The position numbers and the translations under genes were made by a program. A stretch of 16,701 nt of DNA from positions 1-16,701 of the forward strand of contig JAGVGS010000141.1 in the NCBI GenBank assembly GCA_020057015.1. Direction: 5' to 3'. Source of the DNA: Candidatus Omnitrophota bacterium (GTDB lineage Bacteria; Omnitrophota; Gorgyraeia; Aquiviventales; Aquiviventaceae). The notes under the pieces were generated by a model that was not told the origin of the DNA, made no database searches, and worked only from the letters and a program-made list of their open reading frames with translations. Positions 8,109 through 13,180 of the stretch are shown here, piece by piece (the stretch's first letter is position 1; the number at the start of each line of letters is the position of its first letter).

Positions 8109-9078
8109 GCAGCAGCCCTTCTTCGTCCTTCTGATTGCCGGAGAGTAAATACAGCACCGCCATGCGCACCGCGAGGCCGTTGGTGACTTGATCGAGAATC
8201 ACGGAGTAGGGCCCATCGGCGACACTCGACTCCAGCTCCACGCCGCGGTTCACCGGGCCGGGGTGCATGATCAGCACGTCAGGCTTGGCGCCCTTGAGGC
8301 GCTGGGCATCGATGCCATAGCGCAGGCGGTATTCGCGCAGGCTGGGAATCAGCATGTGCTCCTGGCGCTCGTGCTGGATGCGCAGCAGCATGAGCACGTC
8401 GGCGCCCTTGATGGCGTCTTCCACTTTATAGGTGACGCGCACGCCCAGTTGCTCGATGGCCGGGGGCATCAGCGTCGGCGGGCCGCAGACCGTGACGTGG
8501 GCCCCCAGCTTGGTAAGCCCCCAGATGTTCGAGCGCGCCACGCGCGAGTGGGCGATGTCCCCGATGATCGACACGTTGAGCCCCTCGATGCGCCCCTTCT
8601 TTTCCTTGATCGTGAAGGCGTCGAGCAGCGCTTGGGTGGGGTGCTCGTGCGCCCCATCGCCGGCATTGATGACGGCCGAGGTGGCGTGGCGGGCAATCAG
8701 GTGCGGCACGCCCGCGGCCGCATGGCGGATCACGAGGAAGTTCACCTTAAACGCTTCCAGGTTCTTCACCATATCCAGGACGGTTTCGCCCTTGGACAGG
8801 CTGGAGCTTTGGGCCGCGATGTTCACGATGTCGGCCGAGAGGCGCTTGGCGGCGAGCTCAAAGGAGGTGCGGGTGCGGGTGCTGGGCTCGAAGAAGAGGT
8901 TCACGACGGTCTTGCCGCGCAGGGCCGGCACTTTCTTGATGGGCCGCAGCGAAATCTCGCGCAGCGATTCGGCCGTTTGCAGGATGAGGTGAATCTCCTC
9001 GGCGGAGAGTTCGCGCAGCCCGAGCAAGTCCTTGCGCGTCCACTGCGTGGTGTGGACCGGCGTGGCGGTGGTCGCCAT
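8101..9078 (-). CDS. pyrB: Aspartate carbamoyltransferase catalytic subunit
   Basis: The 325-residue protein condenses carbamoyl phosphate with aspartate, the committed step of pyrimidine synthesis. The carbamoyl-phosphate loop FFEPSTRTRTSFE lies at about residues 62-74 (Ser66-Thr69). It is followed by SSLSKGETVLDMVKNLEAF, HEHPTQALLDAF, a GDIAHSRVARSN stretch, and HPGPVNRGVE near the aspartate site. No regulatory pyrI follows, as expected for operons where pyrC comes next and control is exerted by PyrR. The ATG shares its first base with the pyrR stop (TAATG), and its 3' end overlaps pyrC by 8 bp. A short, poorly conserved N-terminal tail (about 12 residues) precedes the first helix. Confidence 0.97.
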   Translation of the reverse strand: MATTATPVHTTQWTRKDLLGLRELSAEEIHLILQTAESLREISLRPIKKVPALRGKTVVNLFFEPSTRTRTSFELAAKRLSADIVNIAAQSSSLSKGETVLDMVKNLEAFKVNFLVIRHAAAGVPHLIARHATSAVINAGDGAHEHPTQALLDAFTIKEKKGRIEGLNVSIIGDIAHSRVARSNIWGLTKLGAHVTVCGPPTLMPPAIEQLGVRVTYKVEDAIKGADVLMLLRIQHERQEHMLIPSLREYRLRYGIDAQRLKGAKPDVLIMHPGPVNRGVELESSVADGPYSVILDQVTNGLAVRMAVLYLLSGNQKDEEGLLHA

Positions 9079-9653
9079 TAGGGCTTTTCCCCGGTCGCGG
9101 GAGCGAGGGCCTTGATCACGACTTCTTCCCTCTCATCCAGCTCGTTCAGCTGCACTTCCACATGCTCTTGCAGGCTGGTGGGTACGTTCTTGCCCACATA
9201 ATCCGCGCGGATGGGCAGTTCGCGATGGCCGCGGTCGACCAGCACGGCGAGCTGAATCTGCTTGGGTCGTCCGAGGTCGCTGATGGCGTTAAGGGCAGCG
9301 CGGATCGTGCGCCCGGTAAAGAGCACGTCATCCACCAGCACAATGGACAGGTCGGTGAGGTCGAAGGGGATGGCCGTGGCGCGGACGATGGGATTGGGGG
9401 CGATGCGCGAGAGGTCATCCCGGTAGAGGGTGATGTCCAGCGCGCCGACCGGCACCGGGTGGTGGTCGATGGCTTCGATTTCCTTGGCCAGCCGCTGGGC
9501 CAGGAAAGCTCCCCGCGTGCGGATACCCACCAGCGCCAGCCCGGTAGTGCCCTTATGGCGCTCGATGATCTCGTGGGCGATGCGGGTGAGGGCCCGGCGC
9601 AGCCCTTCGGCATCCATGACCCGGCTGTTCCCCTTGCCGTTGCCGCTCGTCAT
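9078..9653 (-). CDS. pyrR: PyrR bifunctional regulator / uracil phosphoribosyltransferase
   Basis: PyrR senses UMP/UTP against PRPP and binds a loop in pyr mRNA to promote termination; many members also convert uracil to UMP. Visible motifs are RRALTRIAHEIIERHKG, LVGIRTRGAFLAQRLA, DITLYRDDLS, the PRPP site LSIVLVDDVLFTGRTIRAAL, and LVDRGHRELPIRADYVGKNVPT. The start at 9653 gives 191 residues. A longer frame from 9704 exists, but its first 17 codons would be encoded by the leader terminator hairpin (9672-9699), so I rejected it. An ATG at 9617 (179 residues) is a possible alternative. Neither start has a strong ribosome binding site. It is the first gene of the pyr operon, directly behind a matching PyrR-binding loop, which indicates autoregulation together with all downstream genes. 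Confidence 0.96.
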   Translation of the reverse strand: MTSGNGKGNSRVMDAEGLRRALTRIAHEIIERHKGTTGLALVGIRTRGAFLAQRLAKEIEAIDHHPVPVGALDITLYRDDLSRIAPNPIVRATAIPFDLTDLSIVLVDDVLFTGRTIRAALNAISDLGRPKQIQLAVLVDRGHRELPIRADYVGKNVPTSLQEHVEVQLNELDEREEVVIKALAPATGEKP

Positions 9654-9671
9654 GGGCGGCTTTGCAGGCAC

Positions 9672-9699
9672 AAAAAATCCCAGCGGCGCTTCAGCTGGG
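9672..9699 (-). terminator. Intrinsic terminator (attenuator) in the pyr leader
   Basis: On the minus strand a 6-bp perfect stem CCCAGC/GCTGGG (9694-9699 with 9679-9684) closes a 9-nt loop and is followed by A and six T. It lies about 80-105 nt after the predicted transcription start and just before the pyrR ATG, downstream of the PyrR loop. That is the position of the attenuator terminator in PyrR-controlled operons. I could not identify a convincing competing antiterminator helix by eye. Confidence 0.85.
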
Positions 9700-9736
9700 G
9701 ACACGTCGATTGTGGGTTCAGAGTCGCTTGCATCGC

Positions 9737-9769
9737 CCTTTTCCGTCTCGCAGGACGGCCCTTAAAAGG
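9737..9769 (-). promoter_or_regulatory. PyrR-binding loop in the pyr leader RNA
   Basis: Read on the minus strand, the RNA forms a lower stem CCUUUU/AAAAGG (9764-9769 with 9737-9742), a purine-rich bulge AAGGG on the 5' side, an upper stem CCGUC/GACGG, and the hexaloop CUGCGA. The sequence GUCCUGCGAGAC across the top matches the known PyrR recognition consensus RUCCNGNGAGRY at every fixed position. Two stems split by a 5' purine bulge is also the known shape of PyrR-binding loops. It sits in the same transcript as pyrR and upstream of the attenuator, so PyrR bound with UMP is expected to favour termination. Confidence 0.9.
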
Positions 9770-9785
9770 TGAATAGCGTAATATT

Positions 9786-9815
9786 ATTATACGAAAAAAT
9801 GCCCCATTCTGTCAA
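9786..9815 (-). promoter_or_regulatory. Promoter of the pyr operon
   Basis: On the minus strand a perfect -35 TTGACA (9810-9815) and a perfect -10 TATAAT (9786-9791) are separated by 18 bp. The predicted start near 9779 leaves a leader of about 125 nt containing the PyrR loop and attenuator. The promoter lies about 25 bp from the left end repeat of the accessory island, so the island insertion left it intact. Confidence 0.9.
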
Positions 9816-9823
9816 GCGCCATA

Positions 9824-9841
9824 TAGACAGACTTTTGTCTA
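9824..9841. repeat. Inverted repeat upstream of the pyr promoter
   Basis: A 6-bp perfect inverted repeat TAGACA/TGTCTA with a 6-base centre lies just upstream of the pyr -35 box and touches the left island repeat. It has no T-tract after it on either strand, so it is not a clear intrinsic terminator. It could be a protein-binding site or the remains of the ancestral lpxA downstream region. Confidence 0.4.
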
Positions 9842-9852
9842 CTCTGATTTGG
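9840..9852 (+). repeat. Left boundary direct repeat of the island (13 bp)
   Basis: The sequence TACTCTGATTTGG at 9840-9852 is repeated exactly at 13182-13194 in the same orientation. The right copy is made of the last four codons of lpxA plus the first two bases of its stop. This left copy lies between the hairpin-rich island end and the pyr promoter. It looks like a target-site duplication or an attachment-site core. Confidence 0.7.
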
Positions 9853-9984
9853 GTCGTGGCCTAATCTGCTTCGGGCACGTTAACGCCCGCCCCTTTCGGG
9901 ACGGGCGCTTAGCCAACCACGACCATTATTCTTTTTCCGCGTCAGACTACTTAGCTCTTTCGACCTGCTGGCTAACCGAAAGAG
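9852..9984 (-). other. Hairpin-rich noncoding end of the island (between the transposase and the pyr promoter)
   Basis: The stretch from 9816 to 10073 holds no convincing gene but is rich in structure. An outer stem GGTCGTGG/CCACGACC pairs 9852-9859 with 9917-9924 and is extended inward by CTAA/TTAG. Inside it lies a strong hairpin with arms CGCCCG and CGGGCG (9884-9889 and 9902-9907), continued by three G-C pairs; read on the minus strand its tip is a GAAA (GNRA) tetraloop. A second hairpin, CTCTTTCG/CGAAAGAG (9955-9962 with 9977-9984), has a 14-base loop. None is followed by a minus-strand T-tract. A 13-codon frame with a GGAGG site starts near 10027 but I do not call it a gene. The block may be a structured RNA, a recombination site or the transposon end. 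Confidence 0.55.
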
Positions 9985-10073
9985 TTACGGGGTGCGGCGT
10001 CGTAAGGAGCGCAGTTTTTCTATCATTTAAGGCCCTCCTATGTGGAAATTTTAGCACCCTACGCCCCCGACGT

Positions 10074-10898
10074 CTAGTTGCGCTCCGCGAAGCCGTGATA
10101 CGCCGGTGCCACGAGTTTCTCCATCGTCCACACGTGGTCAGTAATCCCTGCGGCCAAAGCCGGAGGCATCTTCAGGGTGCGGTGGACCCGCACGAAGTTG
10201 TAACAGGCGAGATGCAGTTGCATGGCCGCGAGGTGGTTCGCCGCCTTCTTCGAGAAGGCAATGGTCTTGCGGCTAAATCGCTTGCTGTTCATCCGCACGG
10301 TAAGGTTTTGCCGTTCCACGTAGGAGGTGCTGATCTTCCGCATATTGGGCTTGCCGAAGATCACTGTAGGCTTAGTGCCTACAACCCGGTCCCCGCTGTA
10401 GACCTTCACCAGTTGCCCAAAATCCACGTCGGTCATTTGGAGCAGCGTTTGGTAGGCTGCCGCCACGTAGCCAGGAAAACCGTCGGTGGTCAGTTGAAAT
10501 GGCCCCGCAATGCGTCCTCGCAAGTCCCGCAGAAAGCGGTAAGAGGTTTCTTGATTGCGGTTCCCCAACGCGTAAGACAGAATGAGCTTAGAGTCTGCAC
10601 CTATCGCTACGAACGTCCAAGCTTCGCCCTTGTAGCCGTTAGAAACGTCCCCCATAAACTCAATGTTGTTGTCCTTCTTGCCGATAAAGGACCACATTTC
10701 ATCCGCTTGAACGTAGCGCACCGATACGTTGCGGACAAGCTTATCGGTGATCTGCTGGCACCCGGCACCCACCCTGACCAACCAACGCGCAATCGTGTCA
10801 CGGTGGACACCCGTCATCCGTTCGAGGGACCGAAGGCTCTGGCCCTCCACGATGCCGGTCATCAAGACCACCAGTTTGTCCTTACTCAGCGTATACAT
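10074..10898 (-). CDS. IS1-like DDE transposase
   Basis: The start at ATG 10898 gives 274 residues (MYTLSKDK...); a GTG at 10910 would add four. An N-terminal helix-turn-helix (GQSLRSLERMTGVHRDTIARWL) precedes a DDE catalytic core. The acidic residues are visible in YVQADEMWSFIGKK (D66), QLTTDGFPGY (D139) and STSYVERQNLTVRM (E195). The C-terminal NFVRVHRTLKMPPALAAGITDHVW is typical of proteins annotated as IS1-family transposases in many environmental genomes. The frame is full length and unbroken, so the gene may be active. It has no good ribosome binding site, and the promoter-like repeat in front of it would start transcription inside or after the start codon, so expression is probably low or depends on read-through past the terminator at 10928-10951. 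Confidence 0.9.
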   Translation of the reverse strand: MYTLSKDKLVVLMTGIVEGQSLRSLERMTGVHRDTIARWLVRVGAGCQQITDKLVRNVSVRYVQADEMWSFIGKKDNNIEFMGDVSNGYKGEAWTFVAIGADSKLILSYALGNRNQETSYRFLRDLRGRIAGPFQLTTDGFPGYVAAAYQTLLQMTDVDFGQLVKVYSGDRVVGTKPTVIFGKPNMRKISTSYVERQNLTVRMNSKRFSRKTIAFSKKAANHLAAMQLHLACYNFVRVHRTLKMPPALAAGITDHVWTMEKLVAPAYHGFAERN

Positions 10899-10938
10899 AT
10901 GTGTTCGCACTTGTTAAGTAGGAAGGCAAAAAAATTTA
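10896..10938 (-). repeat. 43-bp direct repeat, copy 1 (in front of the transposase)
   Basis: This copy is 35/43 identical, without gaps, to 11150-11192. Shared blocks are CATATG, GTTC, CACTTGT-AAGT and an A7-TTTA tract (plus strand). Here the inner palindrome is degraded (CACTTGTTAAGTA) and the -35-like box is TTAACA. The transposase ATG lies at one end, within CATATG, and the HTH stop codon TAA lies at the other. Confidence 0.85.
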
Positions 10939-10951
10939 GGGGAGAACCCCC
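10928..10951 (-). terminator. Intrinsic terminator at the end of the HTH gene
   Basis: On the minus strand GGGG/CCCC (10947-10950 with 10939-10942) forms a short GC stem with a 4-base loop. It is followed by TAAA and a run of seven T. The HTH stop codon lies between the stem and the T-run. It would end the island transcript before the transposase. Confidence 0.65.
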
Positions 10952-11133
10952 TTCGATTTCAGTATTACTTGATACGCCCTTGATACCTTTGCCTTGCCAT
11001 TTAGCCACCGATTCACCGTCTGAACAGGAGCGCCGATCTCAGCAGCTAGCTCATACTGCTTCTTGCCTGTCCGAGCGAGATAGCTCGAAATCTGTCGCGC
11101 TAATTCCTTCTCAGTATAGTGGCCATTTTCCAT
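10936..11133 (-). CDS. Small Xre/Cro-type HTH DNA-binding protein
   Basis: The product has 65 residues, essentially a lone helix-turn-helix domain. Helices ELARQISSYLARTG, QYELAAEIG (26-34) and the recognition helix VQTVNRWLNG (37-46) fit the lambda-repressor-like Xre fold; no dimerisation or enzymatic domain is attached. A consensus-like promoter ends only 9 bases before the ATG, so the mRNA is predicted to be leaderless or nearly so. That promoter contains the palindrome CACTTGTCAAGTG across its -35 box, which suggests autorepression. A degenerate copy lies in front of the transposase, so this protein may also repress transposition. The gene lies exactly between the two 43-bp repeats. It could be the antitoxin-like or immunity regulator of the island; no toxin partner is recognised next to it. 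Confidence 0.8.
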   Translation of the reverse strand: MENGHYTEKELARQISSYLARTGKKQYELAAEIGAPVQTVNRWLNGKAKVSRAYQVILKSKGVLP

Positions 11134-11142
11134 TGCAGGAGT

Positions 11143-11171
11143 ACAATACCATATGCGTTCTCACTTGTCAA
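11143..11171 (-). promoter_or_regulatory. Promoter of the HTH gene
   Basis: On the minus strand -35 TTGACA (11166-11171) and -10 TATTGT (11143-11148) are 17 bp apart. The predicted start near 11136 falls about 3 bases before the ATG at 11133, so the message would be leaderless. Confidence 0.7.
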
Positions 11172-11192
11172 GTGGGCGATCAAAAAAATTTA
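11150..11192 (-). repeat. 43-bp direct repeat, copy 2 (in front of the HTH gene), with 13-bp palindrome
   Basis: This is the partner of 10896-10938. It contains a perfect palindrome CACTTG-T-CAAGTG at 11162-11174 that covers the -35 box of the HTH promoter, the expected layout of an operator for a small Xre repressor. The repeat could also be a remnant of the insertion-sequence end: the frame GTG-AGA-ACG-CAT-ATG at its edge parallels the transposase start GTG-CGA-ACA-CAT-ATG. Confidence 0.85.
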
Positions 11193-11198
11193 GTGGGC

Positions 11199-11495
11199 TT
11201 ATTTCTTTCTAACCTCAAAGAAGTCCTGAATACGACTAGAACTTGCAATTTTTCTAGCCAGAGGAGCAAGGGTTCTCTCTTCTGGCAAGGTAAGCGGAGT
11301 TCCGCGTTGTCGCTTGAGCATCACGCTTCTTGCATTAGTAACCACCGCATCAAAAACTTCTTGAACCGCAGAAGTGTCTTTGTCACCAAAGCAAGTAATG
11401 TCCAGCTCTGGACAGGAAGCGGCGTAGACGCCATCGCAGTTCTGGACGTCGACGCGGAAGAAGTGGATTTGCTTTGCGACAGCCTTAGCTCGCAT
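11199..11495 (-). CDS. HicB-like (UPF0150/DUF1902-type) protein
   Basis: The product has 98 residues. The N-terminal half (FFRVDVQNCDGVYAASCPELDI, about 12-33) matches the partial RNase H-like HicB fold, in which strand-D-G-x-Y-x-x-x-x-P-E-L is the signature. A helix (SAVQEVFDAVVTNARSVML, 42-60) follows. The C-terminal 35 residues are basic and show no ribbon-helix-helix or HTH, which HicB antitoxins usually carry for operator binding. No HicA toxin (about 60 residues, dsRBD-like) is seen beside it. The start at 11495 has a GGAG site 8 bases upstream and its own promoter at 11541-11569. It may be an orphan antitoxin, or it may pair with the neighbouring Xre protein or the PDT-like protein. 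The fold call is good; the function is unknown. Confidence 0.7.
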   Translation of the reverse strand: MRAKAVAKQIHFFRVDVQNCDGVYAASCPELDITCFGDKDTSAVQEVFDAVVTNARSVMLKRQRGTPLTLPEERTLAPLARKIASSSRIQDFFEVRKK

Positions 11496-11536
11496 CAGCT
11501 GATCTCCAAGCTAGAAGGACTTCCATGCAGAATAGA

Positions 11537-11569
11537 GCTTACTATAAGCAAAAAAAGATCTCCTGTCAC
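11537..11569 (-). promoter_or_regulatory. Promoter and possible operator of the HicB-like gene
   Basis: On the minus strand GTGACA (11564-11569) and TATAGT (11541-11546) are 17 bp apart, each one base from consensus. The -10 box lies inside a perfect inverted repeat GCTTA-CTA-TAAGC (11537-11549), a plausible repressor site. Confidence 0.6.
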
Positions 11570-11576
11570 CAAATTT

Positions 11577-12563
11577 TTACTTGACACGACTGTCCTTGGG
11601 TCGGACCGTGAGCCTACTACTAACACGCCCCATTACAGTAAATTTTCGGCCATACCGCCGTTTCATTTCCCTTTCGAAGCTTCTTACTCTTGCAGGGATA
11701 TCTCCTGTGTGCAGCAAGTAGAGGTACTGCTCTGGCGTTTGCGTCTTACGATTCCGCCCAATCCAGCTAGAGAACGTAATAAAACCGTGAATGACGATTC
11801 TTGAATTTATCCATTTTCTCTCCATATCCAGCCCCGCCTTTAGAGGGAAGGCGTATAGCCCGTATGGGTTACCTGCAAGGCGCCTTGGACGATGGGATAC
11901 GACACAAAACGTGGTGATGTTGGGGGTAGCCCTGGCCCCATCCTTGCCTTCCATTTCTAGGTTCCGTCTCAAGACTTTGAGATTAAGGCCAGGAAGCTTG
12001 GTGAGCAGCCTTGCCCCTACTACAGCGTATTTCTTGCGTTTATTCTTTCGATTCAGAGCAATGACTTTGCGCGCTGCGTTGGATGAGGAAGGAAAATTAA
12101 TATTAGCGGTAATATGCGGCAAATGCTTTAAGAGCCAGTCTTTAGATTGTTCAAAACATTGTTCATTTGTAAGAACGCCTGAAACTTTGGAGAGATTGTT
12201 GATTTCCTTAGTGGTGATCAGGTGCTGACTAATGCGCTCAGGCCGAAAATCTACCACATGAAGGCGATTCTTAATGATGTATCCAGGCACGCCATGAAAA
12301 TAGGCCTTTCGAGTATTGTAAAAGGGCACAAAGGAGCAGACAGCGCCTCCGCTTACAATCTTTTCAATAAGCTCGCGGAAAGGCGTGGCGCCATCTTTGC
12401 GAGTAACAAATACTTTGGTGTATTCGCTCTCCACAAATTGGCGCAGGAAAGCTTCGTGACTTTGAGAGCCAGATGGTCCGATGATGCCTATTCGGCGAAT
12501 CTTTGGGACCCGTTTGTAGAGCCTGGGGGTGGAAGGCATGGGGAAGATAATATTATACTCCAA
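11577..12563 (-). CDS. Divergent prephenate dehydratase-like protein (PDT + ACT-like halves), probable pseudoenzyme
   Basis: The product has 328 residues from a TTG at 12563 (GAGG site 5 bases upstream), or 320 from ATG 12539. The order of segments follows PheA-type prephenate dehydratase: RIGIIGPSGSQSHEAFLRQF (24-43, GP-G-SH); CSFVPFYNT (76-84, where PheA has VPIENT); a variable segment ISQHLI; LTNEQ (131-135, where PheA has SHPQ); PSSSNAARKV (158-167); VVGARLLTKLPGL; and PNITTFCVVS (214-223, where PheA has TRF). Residues about 236-315 resemble the ACT regulatory half, but the ESRP motif reads SSWIG. Loss of the PIENT Glu, the SHPQ His and the TRF Arg argues against normal conversion of prephenate to phenylpyruvate. 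The protein is strongly basic in several stretches. It may bind a small ligand or act as an effector. Homology is inferred from motif order alone, so it is moderately certain. Confidence 0.55.
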   Translation of the reverse strand: MEYNIIFPMPSTPRLYKRVPKIRRIGIIGPSGSQSHEAFLRQFVESEYTKVFVTRKDGATPFRELIEKIVSGGAVCSFVPFYNTRKAYFHGVPGYIIKNRLHVVDFRPERISQHLITTKEINNLSKVSGVLTNEQCFEQSKDWLLKHLPHITANINFPSSSNAARKVIALNRKNKRKKYAVVGARLLTKLPGLNLKVLRRNLEMEGKDGARATPNITTFCVVSHRPRRLAGNPYGLYAFPLKAGLDMERKWINSRIVIHGFITFSSWIGRNRKTQTPEQYLYLLHTGDIPARVRSFEREMKRRYGRKFTVMGRVSSRLTVRPKDSRVK

Positions 12564-12587
12564 AGAGGCCTCTTTTCGCAGTACTGC
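12552..12587 (-). promoter_or_regulatory. Palindromes and -10-like box in front of the PDT-like gene
   Basis: Two perfect palindromes lie back to back: AAAGAGGCCTCTTT (12562-12575) and GCAGTACTGC (12578-12587). On the minus strand a perfect TATAAT (12552-12557) follows. No good -35 box is found at 16-18 bp (TGCGAA at best), so an activator or read-through from the upstream gene is possible. The first palindrome also supplies the GAGG ribosome site for the TTG start. Confidence 0.45.
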
Positions 12588-12594
12588 ACTGGGC

Positions 12595-13080
12595 CTAATG
12601 TAGGGGCCGAGGAAGGAGTTCTCTGGCCTTTACCAGTGTCAAATAGGCGCCTTCGTCATTCTTTAAGAAGTACATATTGTCATGTGCTGCGCCGCGAGAA
12701 CTGCAAGAAAAGATGTCTCGACCTTCTCCATCTGTTCCCTCCCAGCGCATCAGGTATGGGGTAGTTGGATGACAAATACAGTAGGGTAGTTTTTCGTACC
12801 CATTCTTTTTTGGCAGGGGCTGCCATCGGAGTCCAAAATGAACGTCCCAGTGTGGTTGTTGGCGGATGGTGTTGCGCTCACGCTGAGCAATTAGAAGCGG
12901 AGGAATTAATGCAGCAACTGTTACGAGAGATAGGCCGGGCCCTCCGAGTAAAACGGACTTGGGGATGGCGCCAACAATGCCAGGAAGTGCCGGAATCAGC
13001 TCATGCAGAAAGTACCCGGCAAAGAAAGCCCCTGCGCCCGGTAGAATTCGCTCTGCTATTCGCACTAGGTTATCTGGCAT
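12595..13080 (-). CDS. Unrecognised two-helix membrane protein with Cys-containing cytosolic tail
   Basis: The product has 161 residues and I do not recognise a family. Two hydrophobic segments at about 13-38 and 43-65 are joined by a tight turn and end in QRERN, so both termini probably face the cytosol by the positive-inside rule. The remaining 95 residues are soluble: an aromatic linker (HWDVHFGLRW), then Pro-Tyr-Cys-Ile-Cys-His (99-104) and Phe-Ser-Cys (124-126), an arrangement like a degenerate treble-clef or zinc ribbon, then YFLKNDEGAYLTLVKARELL. The layout of a Cys pair, a strand, a further Cys and a DEG-YLTL strand-helix end resembles small zinc-ribbon membrane proteins common on mobile elements, but only three Cys remain. 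It is the first island gene after lpxA; 100 bp without a clear promoter precede it. No good ribosome binding site is seen. Confidence 0.6.
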   Translation of the reverse strand: MPDNLVRIAERILPGAGAFFAGYFLHELIPALPGIVGAIPKSVLLGGPGLSLVTVAALIPPLLIAQRERNTIRQQPHWDVHFGLRWQPLPKKNGYEKLPYCICHPTTPYLMRWEGTDGEGRDIFSCSSRGAAHDNMYFLKNDEGAYLTLVKARELLPRPLH

Positions 13081-13180
13081 CGATTGGAATGAATCGGCTG
13101 GGCTGTTCGCTTCTGAGACAAATTAGGCCACCCGTTCCTAAACATTTTCTTTTAACCGTGAAGCCGATTAAATTAGCCCC
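13081..13180. other. Right noncoding margin of the island
   Basis: These 100 bases lie between the lpxA stop and the membrane-protein gene. They hold A/T-rich stretches and a partial inverted echo of the left island end (see island entry). I see no confident promoter, terminator or RNA gene, so island genes may depend on read-through from lpxA. Confidence 0.4.

Larger units (their letters stand above)
10031..10951 (-). mobile_element. Candidate IS1-like insertion sequence
   Basis: This is a tentative unit of about 0.92 kb around the transposase. The left end (plus strand from 10031, beginning GGCCCTCC, then AAATTTTAG, CACC, CTAC) resembles the inverted right end (minus strand from about 10951, beginning GGGGGTTCTCCCC, then AAATTTTTTTG, CC, TTCCTAC). 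The match is imperfect with gaps. No target-site duplication directly outside these positions was found, so the ends are not proven. The size and the short noncoding margins fit an insertion sequence with one gene. Confidence 0.35.

Noticed and set aside
9654..9704. Upstream start for PyrR at 9704
   Set aside because: The added residues would be encoded by the attenuator hairpin and T-run, and PyrR homologues begin near the RRALTRIAHE segment.
9824..9841. Terminator for lpxA or the island at the TAGACA/TGTCTA repeat
   Set aside because: The stem is short and A/T-rich and has no T-tract after it on the minus strand.
9852..9924. Integron attC-like site
   Set aside because: The folded shape is suggestive, but RYYYAAC and GTRRRRY-type core boxes are not present at the stem ends and no integrase is visible.
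10890..10917. Active promoter for the transposase in repeat copy 1
   Set aside because: A TTAACA box exists, but the only -10-like match (TATACG) lies past the ATG, so it could not direct the full-length protein.
9849..11804. A 651-codon open frame on the plus strand across the island
   Set aside because: It runs antisense through the transposase, HTH, HicB-like and PDT-like genes, which have recognisable domains on the minus strand. Its translation shows no domain, and no ribosome site or promoter fits.
9816..13180. CRISPR array
   Set aside because: The only direct repeats are single pairs (13 bp and 43 bp) separated by genes, without regular spacers.
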